A DNA stretch of 64,000 nucleotides from an uncultured Sulfurovum sp. (GCA_902727915.1 CACVAU010000052.1:1-64000); one strand, 5' to 3'; shown: positions 44,288 through 54,146, counted from the first letter of the stretch. The notes: generated by a model not told the origin, from the letters alone. Made by a program: numbers and translations.

Positions 44288-45268
44288 ATGAAAAAAACAA
44301 TTATTTTTATACTCTCTTTATTTCTAGCACTCTTAGGTTTTGAATTATTTTTAAAATATTCACCTTTTGAATACGGTACTTCTCCTGGAGAGTATGATAA
44401 AGATATTGGGGTCTGGCATAAAAAAAACTTCTCAGGCTATAGTATTAGTGAATGTTATAAAACAAAGTATTATTATGATGATAAGGGGCTACCTAAGAGT
44501 ACAAAACCTTATGACAAAGAAAAAGATGACATTGTATTTTTAGGGGATTCTTTTGTTGAAGCAGTCATGATTCCAAATCCTCATATCATACACAATGCCT
44601 TTGCGAAACACTTAAACTACAAATATAATGTTTTAAACTATGGACTTAGTGGTACATCAGCAGTACAATCGTTTATGATTCTAAAAAAGAAAGTCAATTT
44701 AGCAAAAACTGACTATGTTATTGAATTTGTAGAACTTGATGGAGACCTTTTAGAAGTTGACTATCAAAGTCATAATAGTATGAGCCGACCTAAAGTATAT
44801 TTAGATTTTAAGTCACTAACAGAGTATAAAGTCATTCCTCCTAGAGCCATTAACCTAAAAGATAAAGTTGGTGATTTTTTAGGAAATTATCAAATTTATT
44901 TTTTTATTAAGAAGCTTATTTACTCATTACAAAAAAAAATTACCACACCTACAACAAAGAAAGAAGTAGTAGAAAATCTTAGTAAAAACTGGCTCTACTT
45001 ACAAGCTTCTATTTATCAAACATACCTCTTAGCAAAACAAAATAACATCAAATTTTTACTTATTATTAATGCAAAAGATACAAAGAACAAAGATAAGCTA
45101 ACAACATTTCTCAAAAAAGAGAATATTCCTTTTATGAGCATACAAGAAGTAGCAGAAGAAAAAGGCATAGAACTGCAAACTTTTTCTTGCGATGGACACT
45201 GGACTAAAGAAACTCATAATGACATTTCTAAAATCATTCTAGAGTCTGGGTTCATTCAATCAAAATAA
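44288..45268 (+). CDS. SGNH/GDSL-like periplasmic protein, copy 2
   Basis: 326 aa with an N-terminal anchor or signal (KKTIIFILSLFLALLGFELF) and a SGNH-hydrolase-like fold: block I Ser in IVFLGDSFVEAVM near residue 94, GLSGTSAVQS near 120 and CDGHWTKETH near 307 supplying the Asp/His. Likely acyl-transferring or esterase partner of MBOAT copy 2. It lies inside the predicted invertible segment and converges on the methyltransferase gene with a 3-base gap. Confidence 0.78.
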   Translation: MKKTIIFILSLFLALLGFELFLKYSPFEYGTSPGEYDKDIGVWHKKNFSGYSISECYKTKYYYDDKGLPKSTKPYDKEKDDIVFLGDSFVEAVMIPNPHIIHNAFAKHLNYKYNVLNYGLSGTSAVQSFMILKKKVNLAKTDYVIEFVELDGDLLEVDYQSHNSMSRPKVYLDFKSLTEYKVIPPRAINLKDKVGDFLGNYQIYFFIKKLIYSLQKKITTPTTKKEVVENLSKNWLYLQASIYQTYLLAKQNNIKFLLIINAKDTKNKDKLTTFLKKENIPFMSIQEVAEEKGIELQTFSCDGHWTKETHNDISKIILESGFIQSK

Positions 45269-45271
45269 AAA

Positions 45272-46579
45272 TTAAGAAGTCTTCTTACCTAACCATTGAG
45301 AAAAAGAAAAACGATTATCAAAGCCTTGAGAAACAGTTAGGTAAGAAGCTCTATAGTCCCAATTATGAGAGCCAATCCCCCACTCGCTGTCTTCACTACT
45401 GTTTAACGAATAGAAATAACCTCCCGTTTTTAAAAGCCTATCTATCGCTTTTAAATAATAGTTTAAATACTCTTCTGACATAAAAGCCAAAGAAGAAGCA
45501 TTAACTACCAAGTCCACACTTTTTTCTTTTAAATAATCCAATACAAAAGGTGGAATAATAATAAAATCATAATTATCAATCACCTCATCTAAATTATCTA
45601 AGTGAGGATAAATATCTTCAAGTAGCGCTATTTTCTTATTAGGAAAATTATATTTTAAATAGTAAGCCGTCAAAAAGAGGGTCTCGGGTAAATCTAAAAG
45701 TATTTGACAAGCATTTGGAGTATATGCATTCAAAAGTCTAGCAGAACCTCCAAAACCACAACCAATGTCTAAAATCACTTCACGTTTCTCTAAAGAAAAA
45801 GAAATATGCTTTACTAAATCATTAGTAATCACCATATGCTGAATAAGCTGTTCACTCAACTTCTTTCCTCTGTAATTAATACTTAAATAGTTACCAGCTG
45901 TACTTTCACTTAGAGAAGACAAAAGTGTATTGTCAATTCTAAATGCATAACGATGATAATCTAAAACCAAATCAATAGCTGTCAAATAACTTTTTGTATA
46001 AGTATCTTCTTTACTAATATAGGGATATTGATTATTAAATATTTTAGAATATATCTTAGAGTCAGCTCTAAAATTTTCTAAATTTTTTTTAATAATCTTA
46101 TGATTTTCATCAAAAAATAGTGTTCTAAACTCTTTTGAGATTCTATCCCATTCATTTGAAATATCTTTTTTATCATTATTGTGTTGATAAAAAAGTAGAA
46201 ATGAATTGGCTATTTTTTCATAATAAGCATCATCTATTTTTGTTTTAGTTGTATTCACCATAGGTGACTTAGGATAAAGTATTTGAGCTGAACCTTTTTC
46301 ATAAAGCTTGACATAGTCCATAGGTTCATCAAATCCATCTATATTAATACTTTTTTTACAAATTTTCTCTTTTGTAATTAACGCAATTACTTCTTTTGTG
46401 GCAAAAAAGAAACGACCTAGAAAAGAGTAAAAAAGCATCGACTCATAAGGACAACGATGTGCCTTAAACTTATGTAAAATAAACTGTGAATTTTTTTGAT
46501 AAATAATTTTATTATAAAACTCAATTAAAACGCGTCTCAAAAATATAAAACGTTCCTTACACCATCGTAGATAAATCAT
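45272..46579 (-). CDS. Putative sugar O-methyltransferase (NanM-type)
   Basis: 435 aa from ATG 46579, which has AAGGAT at the right distance; a TTG at 46624 would overlap the previous gene by 25 bases. The C-terminal half is a class I methyltransferase: VILDIGCGFGGSARLLNAYTP near residue 257 and LVVNASSLAFMSEEYLNYYLK near 361. It matches the large 'putative sugar O-methyltransferase' family seen in capsule and O-antigen clusters. It would methylate a hydroxyl on a glycan residue in the cytoplasm. Last gene of the minus-strand MBOAT-3 operon and inside the invertible segment. Confidence 0.78.
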   Translation of the reverse strand: MIYLRWCKERFIFLRRVLIEFYNKIIYQKNSQFILHKFKAHRCPYESMLFYSFLGRFFFATKEVIALITKEKICKKSINIDGFDEPMDYVKLYEKGSAQILYPKSPMVNTTKTKIDDAYYEKIANSFLLFYQHNNDKKDISNEWDRISKEFRTLFFDENHKIIKKNLENFRADSKIYSKIFNNQYPYISKEDTYTKSYLTAIDLVLDYHRYAFRIDNTLLSSLSESTAGNYLSINYRGKKLSEQLIQHMVITNDLVKHISFSLEKREVILDIGCGFGGSARLLNAYTPNACQILLDLPETLFLTAYYLKYNFPNKKIALLEDIYPHLDNLDEVIDNYDFIIIPPFVLDYLKEKSVDLVVNASSLAFMSEEYLNYYLKAIDRLLKTGGYFYSLNSSEDSEWGIGSHNWDYRASYLTVSQGFDNRFSFSQWLGKKTS

Positions 46580-46599
46580 ATTCATATCCTTATATAAAT

Positions 46600-47577
46600 T
46601 TATAATATTGTTAACTGTAGCCAATATTTAAATGAATACAGATTATAGAAAAAAAGTGAAAGATATGTTCCTTGTTTAAAATGTTTTGGTAAAAAACTAA
46701 TGGCCACTATGGTAATAGGCATCGTAACAGCAACATAACGAGCAGCAAATATATTCAGTATGGATGCAAAAAAGAAAAAACTCAAAATTGTAATCGCATA
46801 AGCTACTAGTATACGTTTTTTATTATCTGAAAAATCTCCAAAAGTACCAATAATAATTGCGATAATAAACCAAGTAATTGAATAACTGATAGAGCTACCA
46901 GAAATATATTCATCATATCCAGCATGTCTATCCCCTAAAAAAGTTAATAATGCATTACTTCCAAACTTCATAAACAGTGCTATAAACAGTGCTGTAAAAA
47001 TAGCAATAAGGTAATATTTTTTATCTTCTACTTTTAAATTTAATCGATAAAGAAGATAATAAATTCCGTAAAAAACAGGCATAGATATATGAATTAGGAC
47101 TGCCATAATCAATAAAATAATTACCAATGTTTTTTTACTTGTATCTTTTATATAGATATCATAAGCAACTAAGACTAAAGAAAAGGCAACAGCAATTCGT
47201 ATTTGAGCTAAAAACATATCAACCATCATTGGTGTTAATAAAAATAACATGGCTACATAAAACTCAACATGTCGAATTAAAAATGATACATAAAAGAAAA
47301 TGGTTAAAAATGAGATAAAATATAAAACAGCTCTATAGTCTGTAAAAACATCTCCTATAAATACTATCACTAACTTCCATAATGGTTCACTCATTAACCA
47401 TTTAATACCAAAATAAGTAGCTTCTTTACCCCCTTCCTGCAAATAAACAATTCGAGCTAAATAAGCATGAATATCAACGAATTCTCTACCAATAAAATCA
47501 GTCCAAGGAATGGCATAAACGTAAATTAAAGCATACAGTAAAGAGAGTATCCAATTAACATAGTTCTTACTTACCAC
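46600..47577 (-). CDS. EpsG-family polysaccharide polymerase (Wzy-like)
   Basis: 325-aa polytopic protein with about 9 helices. The segment MFLAQIRIAVAFSLVLVAY followed by VLIHISMPVFYGIYYLLY (about residues 122-185) is the EpsG/Wzy signature (RxxxA...H). It probably polymerises repeat units on the periplasmic face. The only polymerase candidate found in the window. It overlaps the SGNH gene upstream by 11 bases and is inside the predicted invertible segment, so its promoter could change with inversion. Confidence 0.78.
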   Translation of the reverse strand: MVSKNYVNWILSLLYALIYVYAIPWTDFIGREFVDIHAYLARIVYLQEGGKEATYFGIKWLMSEPLWKLVIVFIGDVFTDYRAVLYFISFLTIFFYVSFLIRHVEFYVAMLFLLTPMMVDMFLAQIRIAVAFSLVLVAYDIYIKDTSKKTLVIILLIMAVLIHISMPVFYGIYYLLYRLNLKVEDKKYYLIAIFTALFIALFMKFGSNALLTFLGDRHAGYDEYISGSSISYSITWFIIAIIIGTFGDFSDNKKRILVAYAITILSFFFFASILNIFAARYVAVTMPITIVAISFLPKHFKQGTYLSLFFYNLYSFKYWLQLTIL

Positions 47578-48583
47578 TCAAACTTCCCTTTTCTATATAT
47601 TTTCCAAAATCATCTGGAACCTCTATATGCTTATCATCAAAAATTCGAGCTGCAATCAGCTTCGCTACTTGTGGTCTATAATGACTCGCTTCATAATAAT
47701 TACAATTATTTTGGGTTATTGAATTGTATCCAGTAAAATCATAAAAACTTGTTATTTCTGAAATATCTTTTAAATATTTATAATAATCTTCAAGAATAAA
47801 AGTATCCATTTTATTCTGATTATGAGGTGAGGTGAAGACATGTAATGTAATGTCATTTTGCTTACATAACGCTACAATTCTTCTAAGTGACTTCATACTA
47901 AATTCTGCCGTTGTATATTTTCTTATTCTTCTATTTTTATTATGAAAACTAGAAACATTTTTAACATACTCAACACAATTTTCGACTAAACTTGCTTCTT
48001 TAGCTTTTAAAGACCATGTGCCTGTTCCAATATTTCGTTGCTTAGTCTTTCTATTTTCGATATTATCCATAACTTTTGTTCTTGTATTCATGGGAAAAAA
48101 ACCAAACAAATATTTCATATAATAAAAAGTTGTAAAAGTATCAGTAACTTCAGGATGTAACTTACAAAGATAATCAGATTCTTGTTTTCCATAAATATTC
48201 ATGTCATCAAGATCAAGTTGTAAATATAAAGTCTTAATAGGATATTTTTCTTTAAGAAAAAACTCTAAATGTGACTGATAATCATGTAAATTACCAGAGC
48301 TTAATGTAAAGTTATAAAATTTTGAATTAAGTACATACTTTTCAATGGTTTCAGGTTCTGTTGTACCAATTCGACTTGAACCAAAAAGGTATGCATTAAA
48401 TTTATGATGATTTTTTTTAATATATTCTATTTTTACAAAACGTTCATTCATTTGCACTTGATAAGGAAATACATTAGAACCAAAAACCCTAAACGGATCA
48501 ACAATATAATTAACAAGTCCTAATAAGACAAAATTAATAAACATAAAAAAAACAACCCAAATAATCCACTGAAGATTACGCAT
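47567..48583 (-). CDS. SGNH-like periplasmic protein, copy 3
   Basis: 338 aa with an N-terminal membrane helix (residues 6-28) and an SGNH-like domain: YLFGSSRIGTTEPETI near residue 65 holds the block I Ser, and NYYEASHYRPQVAKLI near 306 holds the last His. Strong AAAGGATT ribosome site. It follows MBOAT copy 3 by 16 bases, completing the third MBOAT/SGNH pair, and is not closely similar to copies 1 and 2. Confidence 0.75.
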   Translation of the reverse strand: MRNLQWIIWVVFFMFINFVLLGLVNYIVDPFRVFGSNVFPYQVQMNERFVKIEYIKKNHHKFNAYLFGSSRIGTTEPETIEKYVLNSKFYNFTLSSGNLHDYQSHLEFFLKEKYPIKTLYLQLDLDDMNIYGKQESDYLCKLHPEVTDTFTTFYYMKYLFGFFPMNTRTKVMDNIENRKTKQRNIGTGTWSLKAKEASLVENCVEYVKNVSSFHNKNRRIRKYTTAEFSMKSLRRIVALCKQNDITLHVFTSPHNQNKMDTFILEDYYKYLKDISEITSFYDFTGYNSITQNNCNYYEASHYRPQVAKLIAARIFDDKHIEVPDDFGKYIEKGSLSGK

Positions 48584-48599
48584 AAAACTAATCCTTTCT

Positions 48600-50051
48600 T
48601 TAAAAATTAAAATACAAAAATTCAGAAACAGAATTTAGACCAACAATAGCTGAACTCAATAAAAAAGCTATAAAAAATGCTGTTTTATAAGTCAATTGAA
48701 AAGCTTGTAATTGTTCAGAAGCATTCTTAGTACCTAATGTAATAAAAAATCCAAGTAGTAACCATATAAACAAATAATCACCAACCCCTGAAGTTGCTAT
48801 ATTTGCACAAAAAAATCCAAAACTTACACCAAATTCTTCTAAAAATCCTAAACTACTCATTAATACACGAGGTAGCACAATATAATCTAACGAAAACATA
48901 GCCTCTAAAACCTTCAAAGCATCATCCCATTCTTTAGCCCTAAAAAATATCCAAGAAATATTAATAAAGTTAAAGGTTATAAACCATGCCAACCAAGTCC
49001 ACAATTTAAAGCCTAAGTTAGACCAAACCCTATGAATAACCAAAGCAGTACCATGTAAAAAACCCCAAAAAAGAAAAGTCCAACCAGCACCATGCCAAAG
49101 ACCACCTAAAATAAAAGTAATCATAAGATTACTGTAGGTAAAAAGCTCTCCTTTTCTGTTTCCCCCAAGAGGAATATAAATATAATCTCGTAAGAATCTA
49201 CTAAGGGTAATGTGCCAACGTCTCCAAAAGTCTTGTATGCTCAATGCCTTATAGGGTGAATTAAAGTTAATAGGTAGCTTTATATTGAACAAAAGAGCAA
49301 TCCCTATTGCCATGTCTGTGTACCCTGAAAAATCAAAATAGAGCTGAAATGTATAAGAGAGAGAGGTTACCCATGCTTCTATCATATTAAGCGTTATCGA
49401 GACGTCAAAGCCTTGTGTTGCCCAAATCGAAAAAGTATCAGCAATAACTACTTTTTTAAAAAGACCTATTGCAAATATAAAAAGTCCCATCGCAATATTT
49501 CTAGAATTCACATAATTATTTTTAACAAATTGAGGCATCATCTCTTTATGATGGACAATAGGTCCTGCTATAAGTTGAGGAAAGAAAGTCACAAAGAGGG
49601 CATAGTTTAAAAAATCATACTCTTTGGTTTCACCCCGATAAGAATCAACCAAATAAGCAACCTGCTGAAACGTAAAAAATGAGATCGCAAGAGGTAAAGC
49701 CAAATATAAAAGCTGAGTATCTGAATTAAATAATATATTAAAGTTTTCAATAAAAAAATCATAATATTTGAAATAAGCTAACAATGATAAATTAAAAAAT
49801 ATACCTATGATTAATATTTTCTTTTTATGTCTAACATTAAATTTTAAAAATCTACCAATAGCATAATTAAAGCTCATTGAGGCAAGTATTATAGGTAAGT
49901 ATAGTATATTCCACCAACCATAAAAAAACAATGAGGCACTAACTAAAAACCATTTACTCAATCTATTTTTTTCAATATAATTTAAATAAAAATAAAATAT
50001 AAAAACTAAAGGTAAAAAAGCAAAAATAAACTCATAACTATTAAATAACAT
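48600..50051 (-). CDS. MBOAT-family O-acyltransferase, copy 3
   Basis: 483 aa from ATG 50051 (TAGGAATTTG upstream; a TTG at 50054 is less likely). Same motifs as copies 1 and 2. Residues encoded by 49379-48892 are almost identical to copy 2 at DNA level, whereas the tail after this block is different (contains SGVGDYLFIWLLLGFF) and ends in SEFLYFNF. First gene of a minus-strand operon with SGNH copy 3, the EpsG-type polymerase and the sugar methyltransferase. It is divergent from the 50133 secreted protein gene. Confidence 0.9.
   Translation of the reverse strand: MLFNSYEFIFAFLPLVFIFYFYLNYIEKNRLSKWFLVSASLFFYGWWNILYLPIILASMSFNYAIGRFLKFNVRHKKKILIIGIFFNLSLLAYFKYYDFFIENFNILFNSDTQLLYLALPLAISFFTFQQVAYLVDSYRGETKEYDFLNYALFVTFFPQLIAGPIVHHKEMMPQFVKNNYVNSRNIAMGLFIFAIGLFKKVVIADTFSIWATQGFDVSITLNMIEAWVTSLSYTFQLYFDFSGYTDMAIGIALLFNIKLPINFNSPYKALSIQDFWRRWHITLSRFLRDYIYIPLGGNRKGELFTYSNLMITFILGGLWHGAGWTFLFWGFLHGTALVIHRVWSNLGFKLWTWLAWFITFNFINISWIFFRAKEWDDALKVLEAMFSLDYIVLPRVLMSSLGFLEEFGVSFGFFCANIATSGVGDYLFIWLLLGFFITLGTKNASEQLQAFQLTYKTAFFIAFLLSSAIVGLNSVSEFLYFNF
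48892..49379 (-). repeat. Right arm of 488-bp inverted repeat
   Basis: Reverse complement of 43562-44049 with about three differences. Located in MBOAT copy 3 at the corresponding coding position and phase, so exchange between the arms keeps both reading frames open. Confidence 0.93.
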
Positions 50052-50132
50052 CAAATTCCTATTTTATTATATTTTTTTTTGTTATATTATTATAACAAAA
50101 CTATGCTATAATTGGAAGAAAAAAGGCATAAC

Positions 50133-51338
50133 ATGAAAAAAATAATTTTTTTAGGCTTTCTACTTTTATCACCTCTTCTTTCTAATCAAAAACATCTTAT
50201 TTTAGCAGAAGGCAATGGATGGTTTCCACATATGGCAAAGAACCTTGTCGCAAACCATGAGCGTATCTCCAAGTTGCCATTCTCTGGATTTATCATGGTT
50301 GGTAATCGATATACTAACTTGGTCATGGATAACAAAAGAAACTTAACATATGAATATGTGTGGAATGAAGTTAAAGCGATGCAAGGACTCTATAAAAAAC
50401 AAAAACATAACTTCTTACAAGTCAATATACTTTCACCTGGTGATTTCTGGGATGTAAAAGCTTGGCAACAAGTTACTCATAATTTTGGCGTTATTGCAAA
50501 AGTAGCACGAGACTTAGGCTTTAAAGGTATAGTATTTGATGATGAAGCCTATAATAAAAGTGCTAAAAGCATGTTAAACTTTAAATTTCCAACTATTAAT
50601 GAAGTACAAGCTAACCCTAAAAAATATACTGAATGGGAAAAGAAAGGTGCTGAACATCCATGGGTTGATAAAAATTCTTATAGAAACCCTCACTACACTT
50701 TTAAAGAACATATAGAAAAAATTACCTTTCATTTTAAAAATATCATGCAAACAATGGTTAAAAATTATCCTAATATAGAAGTATTAGTATATTTAGGTCC
50801 ATCACTATCACATGTAAATTCAAATAAAAAGCATCCAATTGTTGTGGATTTAGGTCGTCCAAGAAATCATGAATTTCATGGAGCTATATTTCTAGGTCTG
50901 AAACAAGGACTAAATAATCAAGCATCCCTACATGATATGGGAGAAAGTTATAAATATCGTGAAAATAAACACTTCAAAAATGCTTATGAATGGAGAAAAT
51001 ATGGTATTGCAAAAGATGAATCTAATAACAAATTAAATCAAAACTATCAATGGAGTATTCCAAAAAGTGAACGTGCTACTTGGTCAAATGAAATTAAAAT
51101 AGGATTTATGGTCTCTAATAAAGGTCAAAAAAGTACGGTAGATGGCTTCACTACGCTTCATAAATCAACACTGAATGATATTGAACAAACTTTAAAAAAA
51201 GCATTAAACTTTTCTGATAAATATGTTATTTATTACTCTCGTGAACAAGATTGGCTCTTACCCAATCAAAAATATCCTCTTCCTAGCACATGGATGAAGA
51301 TGATGCAAAAAGTTTATAAAAATAAATCAAATCAATAA
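50133..51338 (+). CDS. Secreted glycoside-hydrolase-like protein
   Basis: 401 aa from ATG 50133 (AAAAGGC upstream; an in-frame ATG at 50112 lacks a ribosome site). Signal peptide KKIIFLGFLLLSPLLS. The rest looks like a beta/alpha barrel: LILAEGNGWFPHMAKNLVAN at the first strand, LGFKGIVFDDEAYN near residue 140 with acidic residues where glycoside hydrolases place the catalytic acid, VLVYLGPSLSHV near 232 and EFHGAIFLGLKQGL near 252. I cannot assign a named family. A secreted barrel enzyme at the end of a polysaccharide locus would fit trimming or release of the polymer. It overlaps the convergent GT4 gene by 12 bases. Confidence 0.65.
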   Translation: MKKIIFLGFLLLSPLLSNQKHLILAEGNGWFPHMAKNLVANHERISKLPFSGFIMVGNRYTNLVMDNKRNLTYEYVWNEVKAMQGLYKKQKHNFLQVNILSPGDFWDVKAWQQVTHNFGVIAKVARDLGFKGIVFDDEAYNKSAKSMLNFKFPTINEVQANPKKYTEWEKKGAEHPWVDKNSYRNPHYTFKEHIEKITFHFKNIMQTMVKNYPNIEVLVYLGPSLSHVNSNKKHPIVVDLGRPRNHEFHGAIFLGLKQGLNNQASLHDMGESYKYRENKHFKNAYEWRKYGIAKDESNNKLNQNYQWSIPKSERATWSNEIKIGFMVSNKGQKSTVDGFTTLHKSTLNDIEQTLKKALNFSDKYVIYYSREQDWLLPNQKYPLPSTWMKMMQKVYKNKSNQ

Positions 51339-52430
51339 GTCTAAATACTTATTGATTACAAGTTTTTCATCAAACTCTCTCTTAATTTTAAGCCTACTTT
51401 GTCGTCCCATTTCTGATTTTTCTTCATCAGTTAATGCTAAAAACATCTCTATTTTCAATTTTAAATCTTCCCATGACCTAGGTTCACAAATATAGCCGTT
51501 TATTCCATGGTCAACCACATCACGACAACCCACATTATCAGTCGTAATAATAGGTTTAGCCGAACTTCCACTTTCCAATAAAGTTTTTGGTGTACCTTCT
51601 CTATAATAAGAAGGCAAAACAACACAATCAGCAGACTGAATGACTTCATCAACTTTGTCACTGACCCCTAAATAATTAATAACCCCTTCTTCTATCCAGC
51701 TATCCATTTCACTGCTTGTAATGGCTCCTGGATTTTCTACATCTAAAAATCCTAAAAGACAAAATTCAGCATTAGGATATATTTTTTTAACTTCTCTAGC
51801 AGCTTGTACATATTCAGCAATGCCTTTTTCCCAAATCATTCTTGCGATTAAAAGAAATCTAATCTTATTACTTGGTTGCTTGTATTGTGGTTTAAATCGG
51901 TTGGTATCCACCCCTGAACCAGGTAAAACATCACACTTTAATGAGTTAATAATTCCTTTCTCTGTAAAAAAATTAAAATCTTCTTTATTTTGGAAAAATA
52001 CCCTGTCAGCACGATGCTGTGATACTTTATACATAAGTTTTGCGATTTTAGTTATAATATTTTCTTTAATAAAGAGTGTGCCTAACCCTGCAATATTGTT
52101 AATCATTTTAATTTTCAAAATTTGTGCCACCAATGAACCGTAAATATTTGGCTTAATGGTATATTGACATAAAACATCTGGAGAAATTTCCTTAAATAAT
52201 TTATAAAATGCATATGTGGTTTTTAAATCTTCAATAGGATTAATACCTTGTGCATTCATTTTAATATCATGAAACTCAAACCCTGCATCAATAATTTTTT
52301 GGCTGTATCTATCATGAGGAGCAATCGCAATCACCTCATAGCCAGCATCTTTCATCGCATACATTAACGATAAACGAAAATTATATAGATTCCAAGATAA
52401 ATTTGAAATAATCGCAATCTTTTTTTTCAT
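51327..52430 (-). CDS. GT4-family glycosyltransferase (PglA/WbpY-like)
   Basis: 367 aa. SNLSWNLYNFRLSLMYAMKDAG near the N-terminus, CQYTIKPNIYGSLVA near residue 88, INNIAGLGTLFI near 110, PGSGVDTNRF near 170 and the E-x7-E-like region PSYYREGTPKTLLES near 275 match the PglA-type subgroup that adds HexNAc-type sugars to lipid-linked intermediates. Its acceptor is unknown. Read alone, with a 12-base tail overlap with the secreted enzyme gene. Start ATG at 52430. Confidence 0.86.
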   Translation of the reverse strand: MKKKIAIISNLSWNLYNFRLSLMYAMKDAGYEVIAIAPHDRYSQKIIDAGFEFHDIKMNAQGINPIEDLKTTYAFYKLFKEISPDVLCQYTIKPNIYGSLVAQILKIKMINNIAGLGTLFIKENIITKIAKLMYKVSQHRADRVFFQNKEDFNFFTEKGIINSLKCDVLPGSGVDTNRFKPQYKQPSNKIRFLLIARMIWEKGIAEYVQAAREVKKIYPNAEFCLLGFLDVENPGAITSSEMDSWIEEGVINYLGVSDKVDEVIQSADCVVLPSYYREGTPKTLLESGSSAKPIITTDNVGCRDVVDHGINGYICEPRSWEDLKLKIEMFLALTDEEKSEMGRQSRLKIKREFDEKLVINKYLDLLI

Positions 52431-52581
52431 GTACTTCTCCAGTAATTTAATAGGATATAATATTATACAACATAATAATTATTAACAAGATTATTTTTTA
52501 ACATGAATAGATTATAGTAGTAAAAAATTAAAACAATATTTTTTTATTTATTTATTTTTAAGTTTATAGAAGAAAGAGAAG

Positions 52582-52623
52582 AAAAAGATGTTTGTTTTGA
52601 TACAAGGTATCAAAACAAACATC
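52582..52623 (-). terminator. Rho-independent terminator of the nuo operon
   Basis: A perfect 17-bp stem (52587-52603 with 52607-52623, 3-base loop) lies 14 bases beyond the nuoN stop and on the minus strand is followed by TTTTTCTTCTC. It ends transcription of nuoG-N before the polysaccharide region. Confidence 0.92.
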
Positions 52624-52637
52624 CATGAAATTTTTAA

Positions 52638-54146
52638 TTAAATGCCGAAGTTAGACGCTTTAACCAAAGAAGTAATGTACTCAATTAGTGGATTAACCAT
52701 TAAAATTGATGCAACTGTAACAATAACAGCTAAAGCAAGAATTGTTAATAAAGGCTTAGATACATTATAGTATGTAGTCTCTTGTGTTACAGCCTCTGTA
52801 GGCTCTTTTAAGAACATAAAGACAATAAGTTTTAAATAGTAATAAGCAGCAATTGCTGAGTTAAGACCCATAACCACTGCCAACCAAATATATCCAGCAT
52901 CAACTGTTGCCGACATAAGGTAAATTTTACCCCAGAACACAGAGAATGGTGGAACACCAGCTAAAGACAACATAAACAATGCCATAACCACAGCACCCAT
53001 TGGCATGATTCTAATCATTCCTGAGAACTTTTCATAAGGATGATCAAATCTTTCATGGTGAACCCTGTCTTTATGTCGACTAACCCATAACATAGCAAAA
53101 GCACCTAAGTTAGTAAACATAAACAGTGCATAGTATAAAAATACCCCTGTGTTTGCTTTATCTGTAGCCAGAGCAATGGCAACCATTACAAAACCAGCAT
53201 GAGAAATAGATGAGTAAGCTAACATACGCTTAACATCCTGTTGTACCAATGCCATTAAGTTCGCAAGTGTCATGGTAATAACAGCTAGGAAAATAATCAT
53301 ATTTTGTACCCATAAGATTTGAAGATCAATAAACATCTCAAAAATTCTCATAGAAACCACAAATGCTGCTACTTTAGGCACAACTGACATATAACCAGCT
53401 AATGGTGCCGAAGCTCCTTCATAAACATCTGGTGCCCAAGTATGGAAAGGGAAAAGAGACAGCTTAAAGGCAAATGCCGTTAACAATAACCCTGCTCCAC
53501 CAAGCAATAAAATAGTAATACCAGGTTCATTCACTCTATCAGCAATCGCTGTGGCTATTTGACCCAATTCTAATGAACCAGATACAGCATAAAGTACAGC
53601 TGAACCCATGGTAAAGAATGCAGCAGCTAAAGCACCCATTGTAAAATATTTAACAGCTGCCTCAAAAGAATTCGATCTGTTATGCATGGCTATTAACGTA
53701 TACAATGAAAGTGATGCCGTTTCAAGACCAACAAAAATCAAAATCAAGTTGTCTGAACTTACCATAAACTGGAAACCAGCTATCATAAACATAAACAATG
53801 CAAAGAATTCAGGATAAGAATACTCATGGAACCTTTTTGAAGTTAATGCCAATGGTATAAATAAAATTGACGCAACTAAAATAAGAACCTGAGAGATAAT
53901 CGATACACCATCGATGAGCATCACATCAAAAAAACCTTTTTCACTGGCACCATACGTTAAGCTCAAAGTTACACCAAGGTCAACCAATAAAATAAGTACC
54001 GTTAACATAACATAAAGAGATTTATGAAGATTGTCTTTTATTAAGTCTATGAACAGAATCATTAAACCACCACCAATGGCTATAAGCATTGGCATCAGTG
54101 TCATTAAATTCAGTGATTCTAGCGAAATATTTACAGGTTCTAACAT
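52638..54146 (-). CDS. nuoN: NADH-quinone oxidoreductase subunit N
   Basis: Proton-pumping antiporter-like membrane subunit of respiratory complex I, 502 aa, about 14 helices. Conserved: [16 protein letters not shown] with the key Glu near residue 144, [19 protein letters not shown] near 226 (pumping Lys) and [15 protein letters not shown] near 308. Its ATG overlaps the nuoM stop by one base. Last gene of the operon. Confidence 0.96.
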   Translation of the reverse strand: MLEPVNISLESLNLMTLMPMLIAIGGGLMILFIDLIKDNLHKSLYVMLTVLILLVDLGVTLSLTYGASEKGFFDVMLIDGVSIISQVLILVASILFIPLALTSKRFHEYSYPEFFALFMFMIAGFQFMVSSDNLILIFVGLETASLSLYTLIAMHNRSNSFEAAVKYFTMGALAAAFFTMGSAVLYAVSGSLELGQIATAIADRVNEPGITILLLGGAGLLLTAFAFKLSLFPFHTWAPDVYEGASAPLAGYMSVVPKVAAFVVSMRIFEMFIDLQILWVQNMIIFLAVITMTLANLMALVQQDVKRMLAYSSISHAGFVMVAIALATDKANTGVFLYYALFMFTNLGAFAMLWVSRHKDRVHHERFDHPYEKFSGMIRIMPMGAVVMALFMLSLAGVPPFSVFWGKIYLMSATVDAGYIWLAVVMGLNSAIAAYYYLKLIVFMFLKEPTEAVTQETTYYNVSKPLLTILALAVIVTVASILMVNPLIEYITSLVKASNFGI

